Source of the DNA: Cellulomonas gelida | GTDB taxonomy: Bacteria > Actinomycetota > Actinomycetes > Actinomycetales > Cellulomonadaceae | DNA: 64,000 nt | Reading direction: 5' to 3' | Assembly (NCBI RefSeq): GCF_006538725.1 | Contig: NZ_BJLQ01000010.1 | Span: 1 to 64,000, forward strand | Part shown: in pieces, positions 18,243 to 26,338 of the stretch | How positions within the stretch are numbered: the stretch's first letter is position 1 | Layout: each line of letters opens with the position of its first letter | Notes under the pieces: generated by a model | What the model was told of the DNA's origin: nothing | The model's input: only the letters and a program-made list of their open reading frames with translations | Databases searched by the model: none | Translations under genes and position numbers: made by a program

Positions 18243-19066
18243 GCGCTGCCCATCCGGCCCGGCCGCCACGCGCGCGCGACCAGCAGCACCGCGACCGCGG
18301 CCACCACGAGCAGCAGCGACAGCGCGACTGCCGCGCCCTGCGTCACGCCCGCGCCGTTGAACGCGGCGTAGATCGCGAGCGGCATCGTCTGCGTGACGCC
18401 GGGGGTGTTGCCCGCGAACAGGGCGGTCGCCCCGAACTCGCCGAGCGCCCGCGCGAAGCACAGCACGGTCCCGGCGAGCAGGCCCGGCGCGGCGAGCGGC
18501 AGGGTCACGCGGCGCAGTGTCGTCCAGCGCCCCGCGCCGAGCGTCGCGGCGACCGTCTCGTACCGCGTGCCCGAGGTGCGCAGCGCACCCTCGAGCCCGA
18601 GCACGAGGAACGGCATCGCGACGAACACCTGCGCGATCACCACGGCCGTGGTCGTGAACGGGATCGTGACGCCGAACCACGCGTCGAGCGACCGCCCGAC
18701 GAGGCCACGCCGCCCGAGCAGGTACAGCAGCGCGATCCCCCCGACGGTGGGCGGCAGGACGAGCGGCAGCGTCACGAGCGCGCGCAGCACGTCGGCGCCC
18801 CAGCCCGACGCCCGCGCGAGCAGGAGGGCGAGCGGCACGCCCAGCAGCAGGCAGCACGCAGTCGCGACGAGCGAGGTGCCGAGCGACAGCGCGAGCGCCT
18901 GGCGGGCGGCGGTCGAGGTGACGTCGGCGGGCAGCGTCGACCAGTCGGCGCGCACGACGAGCGCGACCACCGGCAGCACGAGCAGCGCGACCGCGAGCGC
19001 GGCGGGCACCCACAGCAGGCGGGGTGCGCTCGTCGTGGGCCGCACGTCGATGCCGCGAGGTGTCAC
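18239..19066 (-). CDS. modB: Molybdate ABC transporter permease
   Basis: 275 aa, six transmembrane helices (LLWVPAALAVALLVLPVVAL at the N-terminus). The ABC-docking EAA loop is visible as ETVAATLGAGRWTTLRRVTL, followed by LARALGEFGATALFAGNTPG-type residues (FARALGEFGATALFAGN) diagnostic for ModB. The GTG at 19066 overlaps the modA stop as GTGA and is preferred to the far-upstream frame start, which runs through modA. Product inserts in the membrane with ModC. Confidence 0.93.
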   Translation of the reverse strand: MTPRGIDVRPTTSAPRLLWVPAALAVALLVLPVVALVVRADWSTLPADVTSTAARQALALSLGTSLVATACCLLLGVPLALLLARASGWGADVLRALVTLPLVLPPTVGGIALLYLLGRRGLVGRSLDAWFGVTIPFTTTAVVIAQVFVAMPFLVLGLEGALRTSGTRYETVAATLGAGRWTTLRRVTLPLAAPGLLAGTVLCFARALGEFGATALFAGNTPGVTQTMPLAIYAAFNGAGVTQGAAVALSLLLVVAAVAVLLVARAWRPGRMGSA

Positions 19067-19929
19067 GGTGCCGGTGTGAAGCCGCGCGCCGTCAGCAGCG
19101 CCTGACCCTCGGACGACAGCACGAAGTCGACGAACGCCGCCGCGGCGCCGGGTGCGGCGGCGCCTCGCAGCACCGCGACCGGGTACTCGTTGACGGCGTC
19201 CGCGGACTCGGCGAAGTCGACGCCCTCGACCGCGTCGCCGGCCCTGAGCACGTCCGTGCGGTAGACCAGCCCCGCGTCCGCCTCGCCCTCGCGGACCTTG
19301 GTCAGCACCGCGGTCACGTTCTGCTCGAGGCTGGCGGGCGCGAGCGCGACGTGCGCCGCGTCGAGGACAGCGGCCGCGGCCTTGCCGCACGGGACCTCGG
19401 CCGCGCAGACCACGACCTTGCCGCCGGCCCCGGCGAGCGCGCCGAGGTCGGCGAGCGAGCCCACGTGGTCGGGGTTGCCGGGGGGCACGACGATCTGCAG
19501 CGTGTTGGTCGTGACGACGGTCGGCTCGCCCTCGACCAGCCCCTCGTCGACGACGTCCTGCATGCTCGCGCGGTCGGCCGTCGCGAGCACGTCCGCGCGG
19601 GCGCCCTCCGCGAGCTGCGTGGCGAGCGTCGAGGAGCCGTCGTAGGTGACGGGTGCGAACGTCACCGCCGGGTGCTCGGCCACGAACGCCGCCGCGAGCT
19701 CGTCGAGCACGGGCTCGAGCGACGCGGCCGCGAAGACCGTCACCTCGCCGGACAGCGTGTCGGCGGAGGCGGTCGCGGAGGCGGACGACGCCGCAGCACG
19801 CGCGCCACCGCCGGGCGTCGCCTCGCCACCGACGCCGCCCGCCGACGAGCCGCAGCCCGCGAGCGCGAGCAGCGCGACGCCCGCGGCGATCGTCGCGACC
19901 ACGCCGCGCGAGCCGACGGGGCGCGTCAC
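19063..19929 (-). CDS. modA: Molybdate-binding lipoprotein
   Basis: 288 aa from GTG 19929, which overlaps the stop of the upstream regulator (GTGA). The signal peptide ends in a lipobox LLALAGCGSS, so it is a lipid-anchored solute receptor. The mature part has the ModA fold: GEVTVFAAASLEPVLDELA at the start, VTYDGSSTLATQLAEGA-type oxyanion loop, ADVLATADRASMQ, and DAGLVYRTDVL. A Ser/Ala/Gly-rich linker separates lipobox and domain. It captures molybdate or tungstate for ModBC. Confidence 0.93.
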   Translation of the reverse strand: MTRPVGSRGVVATIAAGVALLALAGCGSSAGGVGGEATPGGGARAAASSASATASADTLSGEVTVFAAASLEPVLDELAAAFVAEHPAVTFAPVTYDGSSTLATQLAEGARADVLATADRASMQDVVDEGLVEGEPTVVTTNTLQIVVPPGNPDHVGSLADLGALAGAGGKVVVCAAEVPCGKAAAAVLDAAHVALAPASLEQNVTAVLTKVREGEADAGLVYRTDVLRAGDAVEGVDFAESADAVNEYPVAVLRGAAAPGAAAAFVDFVLSSEGQALLTARGFTPAP

Positions 19930-20330
19930 CGGGCACCCCCGGGCGTCTCGACGAGCACCGTCGTGGCCTTGACCACCGCCGACGCGCGTGAGCCGACCTC
20001 GAGGCCGAGCTCGCGGACCGCCTCGCTCGACATGAGCGAGACCACGCGGAACGGCCCGCACTGCAGCTCGACCTGCGCCATGACCGTGTCGGCCGTGATC
20101 GCGGTGACGAGCCCGGCGAACCTGTTGCGGGCCGACGAGCGGTGCGCCGCCGGGTCGTCGGGCGCGGCCGCGCGCCCGACCGCGAACGCCGCGAGGTCCG
20201 CGCCGACGACCACGGCCCGTCCCGCAGGGTCGGTGGTCGCGGGCAGCGCCCCCGCCTCGACCCAGCGACGCACGGTGTCGTCGCTCACGCCGAGCAGCTC
20301 GGCCGCCTCGCTGATCCGGAAATGCGCCAC
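19926..20330 (-). CDS. Molybdate-responsive regulator: MerR/excisionase-type helix-turn-helix plus Mop (TOBE) domain
   Basis: 134 aa. Residues 1-55 are an excisionase-like DNA-binding domain (FRISEAAELLGVSDDTVRRW). Residues 65-130 are a single Mop domain (NRFAGLVTAITADTVMAQVE, GSRASAVVKATTVLVE) that binds molybdate. It heads the mod operon and is likely its molybdate sensor. GTG 20330 (VAHFRI) is chosen because a TAGAGT -10-like hexamer lies 7 nt upstream, giving a leaderless mRNA; GTG 20339 is an alternative. Confidence 0.88.
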   Translation of the reverse strand: MAHFRISEAAELLGVSDDTVRRWVEAGALPATTDPAGRAVVVGADLAAFAVGRAAAPDDPAAHRSSARNRFAGLVTAITADTVMAQVELQCGPFRVVSLMSSEAVRELGLEVGSRASAVVKATTVLVETPGGAR

Positions 20331-20360
20331 GGAGAGCACTCTAGGACCGCAGATGCGGTC
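20331..20360 (-). promoter_or_regulatory. mod operon promoter with palindromic operator
   Basis: GACCGCA-GA-TGCGGTC (20345-20360) is a perfect palindrome directly upstream of a -10-like TAGAGT (coding strand), which is 7 nt from the GTG start of the Mop-domain regulator. The placement suits autoregulation by that protein. Confidence 0.6.
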
Positions 20361-20504
20361 TGGAGGCCCCGTTCGTCGACGATTCCGCGACAGAGGAGGC
20401 GCACCGCCCCGCGCTCGACTGTCGGTCGTCGCACCACCGGGGGCCGCTCGACCACGAAGCTCTCCCACCTCCCTGCGAACGGGACGGCGCGGTAGCGTCC
20501 CCGC

Positions 20505-21365
20505 ATGGGGACGAAGGCGAAGAAGTCCAGGAAGGGCGGCGAACGGGACCGGGACAAGATCCCGAACTCGGTCTACGAGGCCGAGCTCTTCCGGCTGCAG
20601 ACCGAGCTGGTCAAGGTCCAGGAGTGGACCCGGGCGTCCGGCGCGCGGATCGCCGTGATCTTCGAGGGACGTGACGCCGCCGGCAAGGGCGGCACGATCA
20701 AGCGGATCACCGAGTACCTGTCGCCCCGGACCGCACGCATCGCGGCGCTGCCGACCCCCACCGAGCGCGAGAAGACGCAGTGGTACTACCAGCGCTACGT
20801 CGCGCAGCTGCCGTCGGCGGGCGAGATCGTGCTGTTCGACCGCTCCTGGTACAACCGGGCGGGCGTCGAGCGCGTCATGGGCTACTGCACGCCGCAGGAG
20901 TACGCGAAGTTCATGCGGCAGACGCCGATCTTCGAGCAGATGCTGGTCGAGGACGGGATCCTGCTGCGCAAGTACTGGTTCTCGGTCTCCGACGCCGAGC
21001 AGCTGCGCCGCTTCCGCTCGCGCCTCGCGGACCCCCTGCGCCAGTGGAAGCTGTCCACCACCGACCTGCAGTCGATCTCCAAGTGGGAGGAGTACTCGCG
21101 GGCCAAGGACGAGATGATGGTCCACACCGACGTGCCCGCGAGCCCGTGGTTCGTCGTCGAGAGCGAGATCAAGAAGCACGCGCGGCTCAACATGATCGCG
21201 CACCTGCTGTCGACCATCCCGTACACCGACGTGCCGCACGAGAAGGTCGTCCTGCCGGACCGCCCCGCACCCTCGTCGGGCTACGAGCGCCCGCCCCGGG
21301 AGCTCTCGACGTACGTGCCCGACCACGTCGCCGCGCTGCGCGGCGACGTCGAGCGAGACCTGTGA
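20505..21365 (+). CDS. ppk2: Polyphosphate kinase 2
   Basis: 286 aa, a single-domain class of PPK2. Walker A region FEGRDAAGKGGTIKRITEYL, lid residues in PRTARIAALPTPTEREKTQW, and the DRSWYNRAGVERVMGYC motif after FDR (Walker B). It transfers phosphate between polyphosphate and nucleotides in the cytoplasm. It is followed by nhaA with a GTGA overlap, so both are probably one transcript, linking phosphate/energy storage with ion homeostasis. Confidence 0.95.
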   Translation: MGTKAKKSRKGGERDRDKIPNSVYEAELFRLQTELVKVQEWTRASGARIAVIFEGRDAAGKGGTIKRITEYLSPRTARIAALPTPTEREKTQWYYQRYVAQLPSAGEIVLFDRSWYNRAGVERVMGYCTPQEYAKFMRQTPIFEQMLVEDGILLRKYWFSVSDAEQLRRFRSRLADPLRQWKLSTTDLQSISKWEEYSRAKDEMMVHTDVPASPWFVVESEIKKHARLNMIAHLLSTIPYTDVPHEKVVLPDRPAPSSGYERPPRELSTYVPDHVAALRGDVERDL

Positions 21366-22888
21366 CCGCGAGCTCCACGAGTGCGGGCGTCGGGCCTGCG
21401 CTGCGCGTCCGCGTGCCCACGCTGACGCCCAACGTGCGGGACTTCCTGCGCACCGAGGCCGGCTCGGCGCTCGTCCTGCTCGCGGCGACCGTCGTCGCGC
21501 TCGTCTGGGTCAACTCCCCGTGGTCGGCGTCGTACGACGAGCTCTGGCACACCACCGCGGGCCTGCACGTCGGCACGTGGGGGCTCGACCTGACGCTGCA
21601 CGGCTGGGTCAACGACGCCGCGATGGCCGTGTTCTTCACCGTCGTCGGGCTCGAGATCAGCCGCGAGGCGACGCGCGGCGAGCTGCGCGACCGCCGCACG
21701 GTCGCCGTGCCCGCGCTCGGCGCGCTCGGTGGGCTCGTCGTCCCCGTGCTGCTGTTCCTCGCGATCACCACCGGGACCGACGTGCAGCACGGGTGGGGCG
21801 TCGTGATGTCGACCGACACCGCGTTCCTCGTCGGGATCCTCGCGCTGTTCGGCCCCGCGTGCCCGGACCGGCTGCGCCTGTTCTTGCTGACGCTCGCGAT
21901 CGTGGACGACATCGGCGCGATCACGGTCATGGCGGTCTTCTACACCGCGGACGTGAACCTGGTGGCGCTGGCGATCTCCGGCGCACTCGTCCTGACGCTG
22001 CTCGTGCTGCGCTGGCTGCGGGTGTGGCGGCTGCTGCCCTACGCGCTGTGCGGCCTCGCGCTGTGGGTCGCGGTGCAGGCGTCGGGCGTGCACGCGACGC
22101 TCGCCGGGGTCGCGGTCGGGCTGATCGTGCCGGCCACCGCGCCGCGCCGCGAGGACGTCGAGGCCGTCCGCGGGTACGCGCGCGACCTCGTCGAGGAGAC
22201 GACCGCCGACCGCGAGCACCTCGCCGAGCTCGCCGCGCGCGCGGCCGTCCCGGCCAGCGACCGGCTGCAGCGGATGCTGCACCCGTGGAGCGCGTTCGTC
22301 GTCGTCCCGCTCTTCGGGCTCGCGAATGCCGGCGTGCGGCTCGACTCCGAGGCCCTGTCGGAGGCTGCGCACTCGCGTCTGACGCTCGCGGTCGTGGTGG
22401 GCCTCGTCGTGGGCAACGCGATCGGCATCACGGGCGCCGCGACGCTCGCGATCCGGCTCGGCATGGGTGACCTGCCCGGTCGCGTGCGCTATGGGCACCT
22501 GCTGGGCGGCGCGGTGCTCGCGGGCATCGGGTTCACGATCTCGCTGTTCATCGCCGAGCTCGCGTTCGACGACGAGGAGCACCTCAGCCAGGCGAAGGTC
22601 GGGATCCTCGCGGGCTCGCTGCTCGCCGCCGCGACCGGGTCGGTGCTGCTGCGCTGGCTGGGCGAACGGCTGCCCCTGTGCTCACCGCCGCGCGCGGCCC
22701 CGACGTCGCTCCCGCCGCTGCCCTGGCGCGCACCCGAGTCAGCCGTGGGCACGGGTGAACCGCCGGGCACCGGGGCCTCGTCGGGCACCGGGGCCTCGTC
22801 GGAGCTGTCAGGCATCGGGGAGCCGTCGGTCGGCCCCGACGAGTCGACGAGCGCGGACGGTCAGGCCAGCGGGTCGTCGGGTCCGTAG
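21362..22888 (+). CDS. nhaA: Na+/H+ antiporter NhaA
   Basis: 508 aa from GTG 21362, overlapping the ppk2 stop. Eleven to twelve helices; the ion-binding Asp pair is in FLLTLAIVDDIGAITVMAVF and the assembly motif VVMSTDTAFLVGILALFGP precedes it. The last ~80 residues after WLGERLPLCSP are a low-complexity Gly/Ser/Pro tail (GTGASSGTGASS) not typical of NhaA. Its 3' end overlaps the convergent SDR gene by 28 bp. Confidence 0.95.
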   Translation: MTASSTSAGVGPALRVRVPTLTPNVRDFLRTEAGSALVLLAATVVALVWVNSPWSASYDELWHTTAGLHVGTWGLDLTLHGWVNDAAMAVFFTVVGLEISREATRGELRDRRTVAVPALGALGGLVVPVLLFLAITTGTDVQHGWGVVMSTDTAFLVGILALFGPACPDRLRLFLLTLAIVDDIGAITVMAVFYTADVNLVALAISGALVLTLLVLRWLRVWRLLPYALCGLALWVAVQASGVHATLAGVAVGLIVPATAPRREDVEAVRGYARDLVEETTADREHLAELAARAAVPASDRLQRMLHPWSAFVVVPLFGLANAGVRLDSEALSEAAHSRLTLAVVVGLVVGNAIGITGAATLAIRLGMGDLPGRVRYGHLLGGAVLAGIGFTISLFIAELAFDDEEHLSQAKVGILAGSLLAAATGSVLLRWLGERLPLCSPPRAAPTSLPPLPWRAPESAVGTGEPPGTGASSGTGASSELSGIGEPSVGPDESTSADGQASGSSGP

Positions 22889-23667
22889 GCCGGGACCCGG
22901 ATCCGGCGCGCGTCCTGGCGGACGATCTCGGCTGCGGCCGCTCGCAACGAGGCGACCGTGTCCGCGCCCGCACGCACGAACCGGCCCGACAGCGCGTCGA
23001 GCTCGCCGTCGCCGAACGCGCGCACCAAGGCGACGACGGCGTCGACCGACGTCCACGCGGTGCGGTCGGCGTGCACGGGCATCGCGGCGGTCATGTCGGT
23101 CGCGACGACGCCCGGCGCGAGGTCGAGCGTGCGGATCCCCCGGTCGCGGTACTGCGCGTCGAGCAGCGTCGTGAGCCGCGCGAGCGCGCCCTTGCTGATG
23201 CCGTAGCCCGTGTACTGGGTCTGCCGGTTGTAGCCCGAGCCGGAGTTGATCTGCAGGAGCCGGCCCTCGCCACGCGCGAGCATCGCGGGCAGCACGGCGT
23301 GCGCGACGAGCATCGGGCCGCGCACGTTGGTCTCCACGACGCGCCAGGAGTCCTCGACGTCGTCGGAGACGAAGTCCGTCTCGTCGTGCTCGATCACGCC
23401 CGCGTTGTTCACGACGAGGTCGATCCGGCCGAGGCGGTCCTCCGCGCGCGCGACCGCGTCGGCCACCTCGGTCGCGTCGACGAGGTCCGCGGCGGCGACC
23501 ACCACGCGGACGTCGGGCGCCTCCTGCGCGACCTGCGCCGCGGTCTCGTCGAGGTGCGCACGCGTCCGCCCGACGAGCGCCACGTCGTACCCGGAGCGCG
23601 CGAGCCCGACCGCGATCCCCCGCCCGATCCCCCGGCCTGCCCCTGTCACCAACGCTGTGGAACTCAC
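22861..23667 (-). CDS. Short-chain dehydrogenase/reductase
   Basis: 268 aa from GTG 23667 (VSSTALVTGAGRGIGRGIAV) preceded by GGGAG; a longer in-frame start has no ribosome binding site. TGxxxGIG cofactor loop, NNAGV, Ser in INSGSGYNRQ and YGISK (YxxxK) active site are all present. Substrate unknown. The gene converges with and overlaps nhaA. Confidence 0.9.
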   Translation of the reverse strand: MSSTALVTGAGRGIGRGIAVGLARSGYDVALVGRTRAHLDETAAQVAQEAPDVRVVVAAADLVDATEVADAVARAEDRLGRIDLVVNNAGVIEHDETDFVSDDVEDSWRVVETNVRGPMLVAHAVLPAMLARGEGRLLQINSGSGYNRQTQYTGYGISKGALARLTTLLDAQYRDRGIRTLDLAPGVVATDMTAAMPVHADRTAWTSVDAVVALVRAFGDGELDALSGRFVRAGADTVASLRAAAAEIVRQDARRIRVPAYGPDDPLA

Positions 23668-23709
23668 GCTCCCACCCTGCCACGCCCACCCCACCCGACC
23701 ACCCCGCCG

Positions 23710-23761
23710 ACCCAGCGTCCGCTCCGGCTCTGACGACCCCAGGCCTGAGCAACCGCTGGCT
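23710..23761. repeat. 52-bp palindromic repeat, copy A
   Basis: Begins ACCCAGCG and ends CGCTGGCT, with inner GCTC (23721) / GAGC pairing. Same length and arms as copies B (23805-23856) and C (52954-53005); its last arm has one mismatch. Confidence 0.8.
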
Positions 23762-23804
23762 CACCGTGGAGGTAGCCGCGGCCCAGCCCCACCGCACCCC
23801 GGTG

Positions 23805-23856
23805 ACCCAGCGTTCGCTCCGGCTTGGGCGGCCCCAGGCCTGAGCAACCGCTGGGT
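23805..23856. repeat. 52-bp palindromic repeat, copy B
   Basis: ACCCAGCG (23805-23812) and CGCTGGGT (23849-23856) form a perfect outer stem; GCTC/GAGC pairs inside. It is a direct copy of A, 43 bp further on, between the SDR and DsbA-like genes. Confidence 0.85.
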
Positions 23857-23875
23857 GGGCGTGGTGGGGGGCGGG

Positions 23876-24394
23876 TCAGGTGGTGGTGGCGGCGCGGAGG
23901 GCGTCGGGGGTGATCGGGCCGGTGTAGCGCGTGCCGTCGATGAACAGCGTCGGGGTCCCGCCGACCCCGTGGGACAGGCCCTCGAGGTAGTCCGCCTCGA
24001 CCGCGGGCGCCCAGCGCTGGACCGCCTCGCCGACGACCTCGTCGGGGTCGATCCCCGCCTCGCTCGCGTACCGACGCAGGTCCGGGTCGGCGAGGCGGTC
24101 CTGGTGCGCGAACGCCGCGTCGTGCAGGTCCCAGAACCGGCCGTGCGCGGCGAACGCCTCCGCGGCGAGCGCCGCAGTCAGCGCGTGCGGGTGCACCTCG
24201 AACAACGGGAAGTGCCGCCAGACGAGGCGGACCCGACCGTCGGACGTCGCGACGACGTCGCGCAGCACCGGCGCGGCCGCGCGGCAGTACGGGCACTCGA
24301 GGTCGCCGAACTCGACGATCGTGACGGGCGCCGTGGGCGAGCCGTAGGAGTGGCGGTGCGGGTCGAGCGGCGAGTCCTGGGGCACGGACCCCAC
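23876..24394 (-). CDS. DsbA-family thiol-disulfide oxidoreductase
   Basis: 172 aa. Thioredoxin fold with active site CPYC in VEFGDLECPYCRAAAPVL, a helical insert, and cis-Pro loop GGTPTLFIDG. No signal peptide, so probably cytoplasmic, like the soluble DsbA/FrnE-like proteins of actinobacteria. Start is a GTG at 24394 or 24385; no strong ribosome binding site decides. Confidence 0.88.
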   Translation of the reverse strand: MGSVPQDSPLDPHRHSYGSPTAPVTIVEFGDLECPYCRAAAPVLRDVVATSDGRVRLVWRHFPLFEVHPHALTAALAAEAFAAHGRFWDLHDAAFAHQDRLADPDLRRYASEAGIDPDEVVGEAVQRWAPAVEADYLEGLSHGVGGTPTLFIDGTRYTGPITPDALRAATTT

Positions 24395-24420
24395 GGTAGG
24401 GCCAGCTACGGTGGCGAGCG

Positions 24421-25485
24421 ATGACCTCCGTGCCCGCCGATGCGCCCGCCGCTGTGCCCGCCACTGTGCCCGCTCTCGCGCCGCCGGCCGAGGACGGGGC
24501 GGTCGTCGTGCGGGTCCCGTTCGACGCGCGGGCGGCGCTCGCCTACCTCGCCACGCATGTGGTGCCCGGCGTCGAGACCCTGACGACGGACGCCACGGCG
24601 CCGACCGGGACGGCCTCGAGCGCGACGGCCTCGAGCGGGACGGTCGAGCGGCTCGTCCCCGACGACGACGGCGGCCTCCTGCGTCTCGTCGTGCACCTCG
24701 CGGACGACGAGGTCAGCGCGCGTCTCGTGCCCGTTCCGGGGATCGGGACGCGCCCGCCGGGAGCCGGCGCGACGTCGAGCGCGCGCGTCGTCGAGCTGCT
24801 CGACCAGTGGTTCGGGCTCGGCGACGACCTGGCGGCGGTCGTCGAGCACCTGCGGGACGACGACGTGCTCGGGCCGTTCGTCGCCGCCCGGCCGCACCTG
24901 CGCGTCCCCGGGCACGTCGACGCGTTCGAGGTCGCGGCGCAGACGGTGCTCGGCCAGCAGGTCTCGCTCGCCGCGGCCCGCACGTTCACGGGCCGCCTCG
25001 CGGACGCGCTCGGACCCGTGCGGGCCGACGGGCTCACGCTGTTCCCCAGCGCGGCGCACGTGGCCGCGGCCGACCCCGACGCGCTGCGGGAGGTGCTGCG
25101 CGTCCCCGCGAGCCGCGCCCGCACGCTCGTCGGCCTGGCCCGCGCGTGCGCCGACGGCCTCGACCTGCGCGCGACGGACGACCCGGACGCGACGCGCGCG
25201 GCGCTCGTCGCGCTGCCCGGGATCGGCCCGTGGACGGCCGACTACCTCGCGCTGCGCGCCACCGGCCTGCGCGACGCGTTCCCTGCGGGCGACCTCGTGC
25301 TGCGTCAGGCGCTCGGGCTCGACAAGCCGCGCGACGTCGAGGCGCGGGCGCAGGGCTGGTCGCCCTGGCGTGCGTACGCCGCCCAGCACCTGTGGTCCGG
25401 GACGGTGCTCGAGCGGCTCACGCGCGCAGCCGCTTCTCCAGCTCGACGTCGCTCGACGGCTCGTCGGGAGCCACCACCGGGGTGA
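24421..25485 (+). CDS. alkA: DNA-3-methyladenine glycosylase II (AlkA-like)
   Basis: 354 aa. An AlkA N-terminal beta domain (~residues 25-125) contains a repetitive Thr/Ser/Ala insert (GTASSATASSGT). The HhH-GPD fold follows: FEVAAQTVLGQQVSLAAART, the hairpin LPGIGPWTADYLALRA and the catalytic Asp in AGDLVLRQALG. It excises alkylated purines. The gene overlaps the convergent GNAT-like gene by 68 bp, and the C-terminal Arg/Pro-rich tail lies in the overlap. The Ada domain seen in some homologues is absent. Confidence 0.9.
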   Translation: MTSVPADAPAAVPATVPALAPPAEDGAVVVRVPFDARAALAYLATHVVPGVETLTTDATAPTGTASSATASSGTVERLVPDDDGGLLRLVVHLADDEVSARLVPVPGIGTRPPGAGATSSARVVELLDQWFGLGDDLAAVVEHLRDDDVLGPFVAARPHLRVPGHVDAFEVAAQTVLGQQVSLAAARTFTGRLADALGPVRADGLTLFPSAAHVAAADPDALREVLRVPASRARTLVGLARACADGLDLRATDDPDATRAALVALPGIGPWTADYLALRATGLRDAFPAGDLVLRQALGLDKPRDVEARAQGWSPWRAYAAQHLWSGTVLERLTRAAASPARRRSTARREPPPG

Positions 25486-25849
25486 ATCGGCGCTCGCGCA
25501 GCAGCGCGAGGGCGTCGGTCCGCGACGGGTCGACCGCCACCTGCAGGCGTGCGTAGCCCGCGGTCGCGGCCGTGGACTCGAGCACCGCGAGCGCGCGCCG
25601 GATCCGGTCGCGGCGGTGGCGTCCGGGGACCGCCCACACGCCGGTGAGCTCAGCGACGCGAGCGCCGTCCGCGTGCGTCGCCGCGGGCGCGAGCGCATGG
25701 AAGGAGCCGCCTGCGACCGGGACGTTGTGCTCGAACACGACGACGACGTCGTCCTCCGGCGCCCCGCGTGGGGCCCCGCCGAGGCCGTCGGCCGGCGCGA
25801 CGCCCAGCAGGGGCGTCGCTCGGACGGGGAGGTCCAGGACCAGGGACAC
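25418..25849 (-). CDS. GNAT-like acetyltransferase domain protein
   Basis: 143 aa from GTG 25849 with a GAGGAG ribosome binding site. The strand pair ELTGVWAVPGRHRRDRIRRA and the segment DPSRTDALALLRERRFTPV match the acetyl-CoA-binding half of GNAT enzymes. The N-terminal half is short. Substrate unknown; assignment rests on fold pattern only. Confidence 0.55.
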   Translation of the reverse strand: MSLVLDLPVRATPLLGVAPADGLGGAPRGAPEDDVVVVFEHNVPVAGGSFHALAPAATHADGARVAELTGVWAVPGRHRRDRIRRALAVLESTAATAGYARLQVAVDPSRTDALALLRERRFTPVVAPDEPSSDVELEKRLRA

Positions 25850-26338
25850 GGGTACTCCTCGAGCACGGCACGGACCGGGCGACGACGCGACGGTCGCGAG
25901 CGGTGCGCGGACGATCAGGAAATGGCGGGGTCGGCCGGAGAGGGCCGGACGGGGCCGACGGGCGCCGGGATCGGCGGCCTGGTCGGGCGGGGGTGGCGCG
26001 TTCCGGTCAGCGCGGACAGCGGAACGCGCAGAGGTATCGCGACTCGAGATCCATCGACCACGCGCGTACGGCACGGGAACGCGCGGGATGTCCCCGTCGT
26101 CCGTGCATGGCGCCTACCTCCGCGGTTCGGGTCTGGATCGACCCGTCGAGCGCGACCGTACGTCCGCCCAGGAAGCCGGTCAACCGGTTTCGCGAGCCTT
26201 CTCACGCCTCGACCACCGTCGGTGCGCACGCTCCGCCACGAGCACCGGGCGCCGCCGCGGGCTGCGATCCGGTGACGACGACGTCACGATTGCACCACGT
26301 CCACCCCGGCGCCGGGTCCGAGTCCCTACGGTCGCAGC
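25850..26338. other. Gene-free stretch with a strong hairpin
   Basis: No reading frame here has convincing protein character. The one structure seen is a perfect 10-bp stem GCGCGTTCCG (25996-26005) / CGGAACGCGC (26020-26029) with a 14-nt loop. It lies between the start of the minus-strand GNAT-like gene and the plus-strand DUF4349 gene, so it is not an obvious terminator for either. Confidence 0.5.

Noticed and set aside
25915..26229. Minus-strand frame of 104 codons in the gap before the DUF4349 gene
   Set aside because: Arg/Pro-rich with no ribosome binding site or domain pattern.
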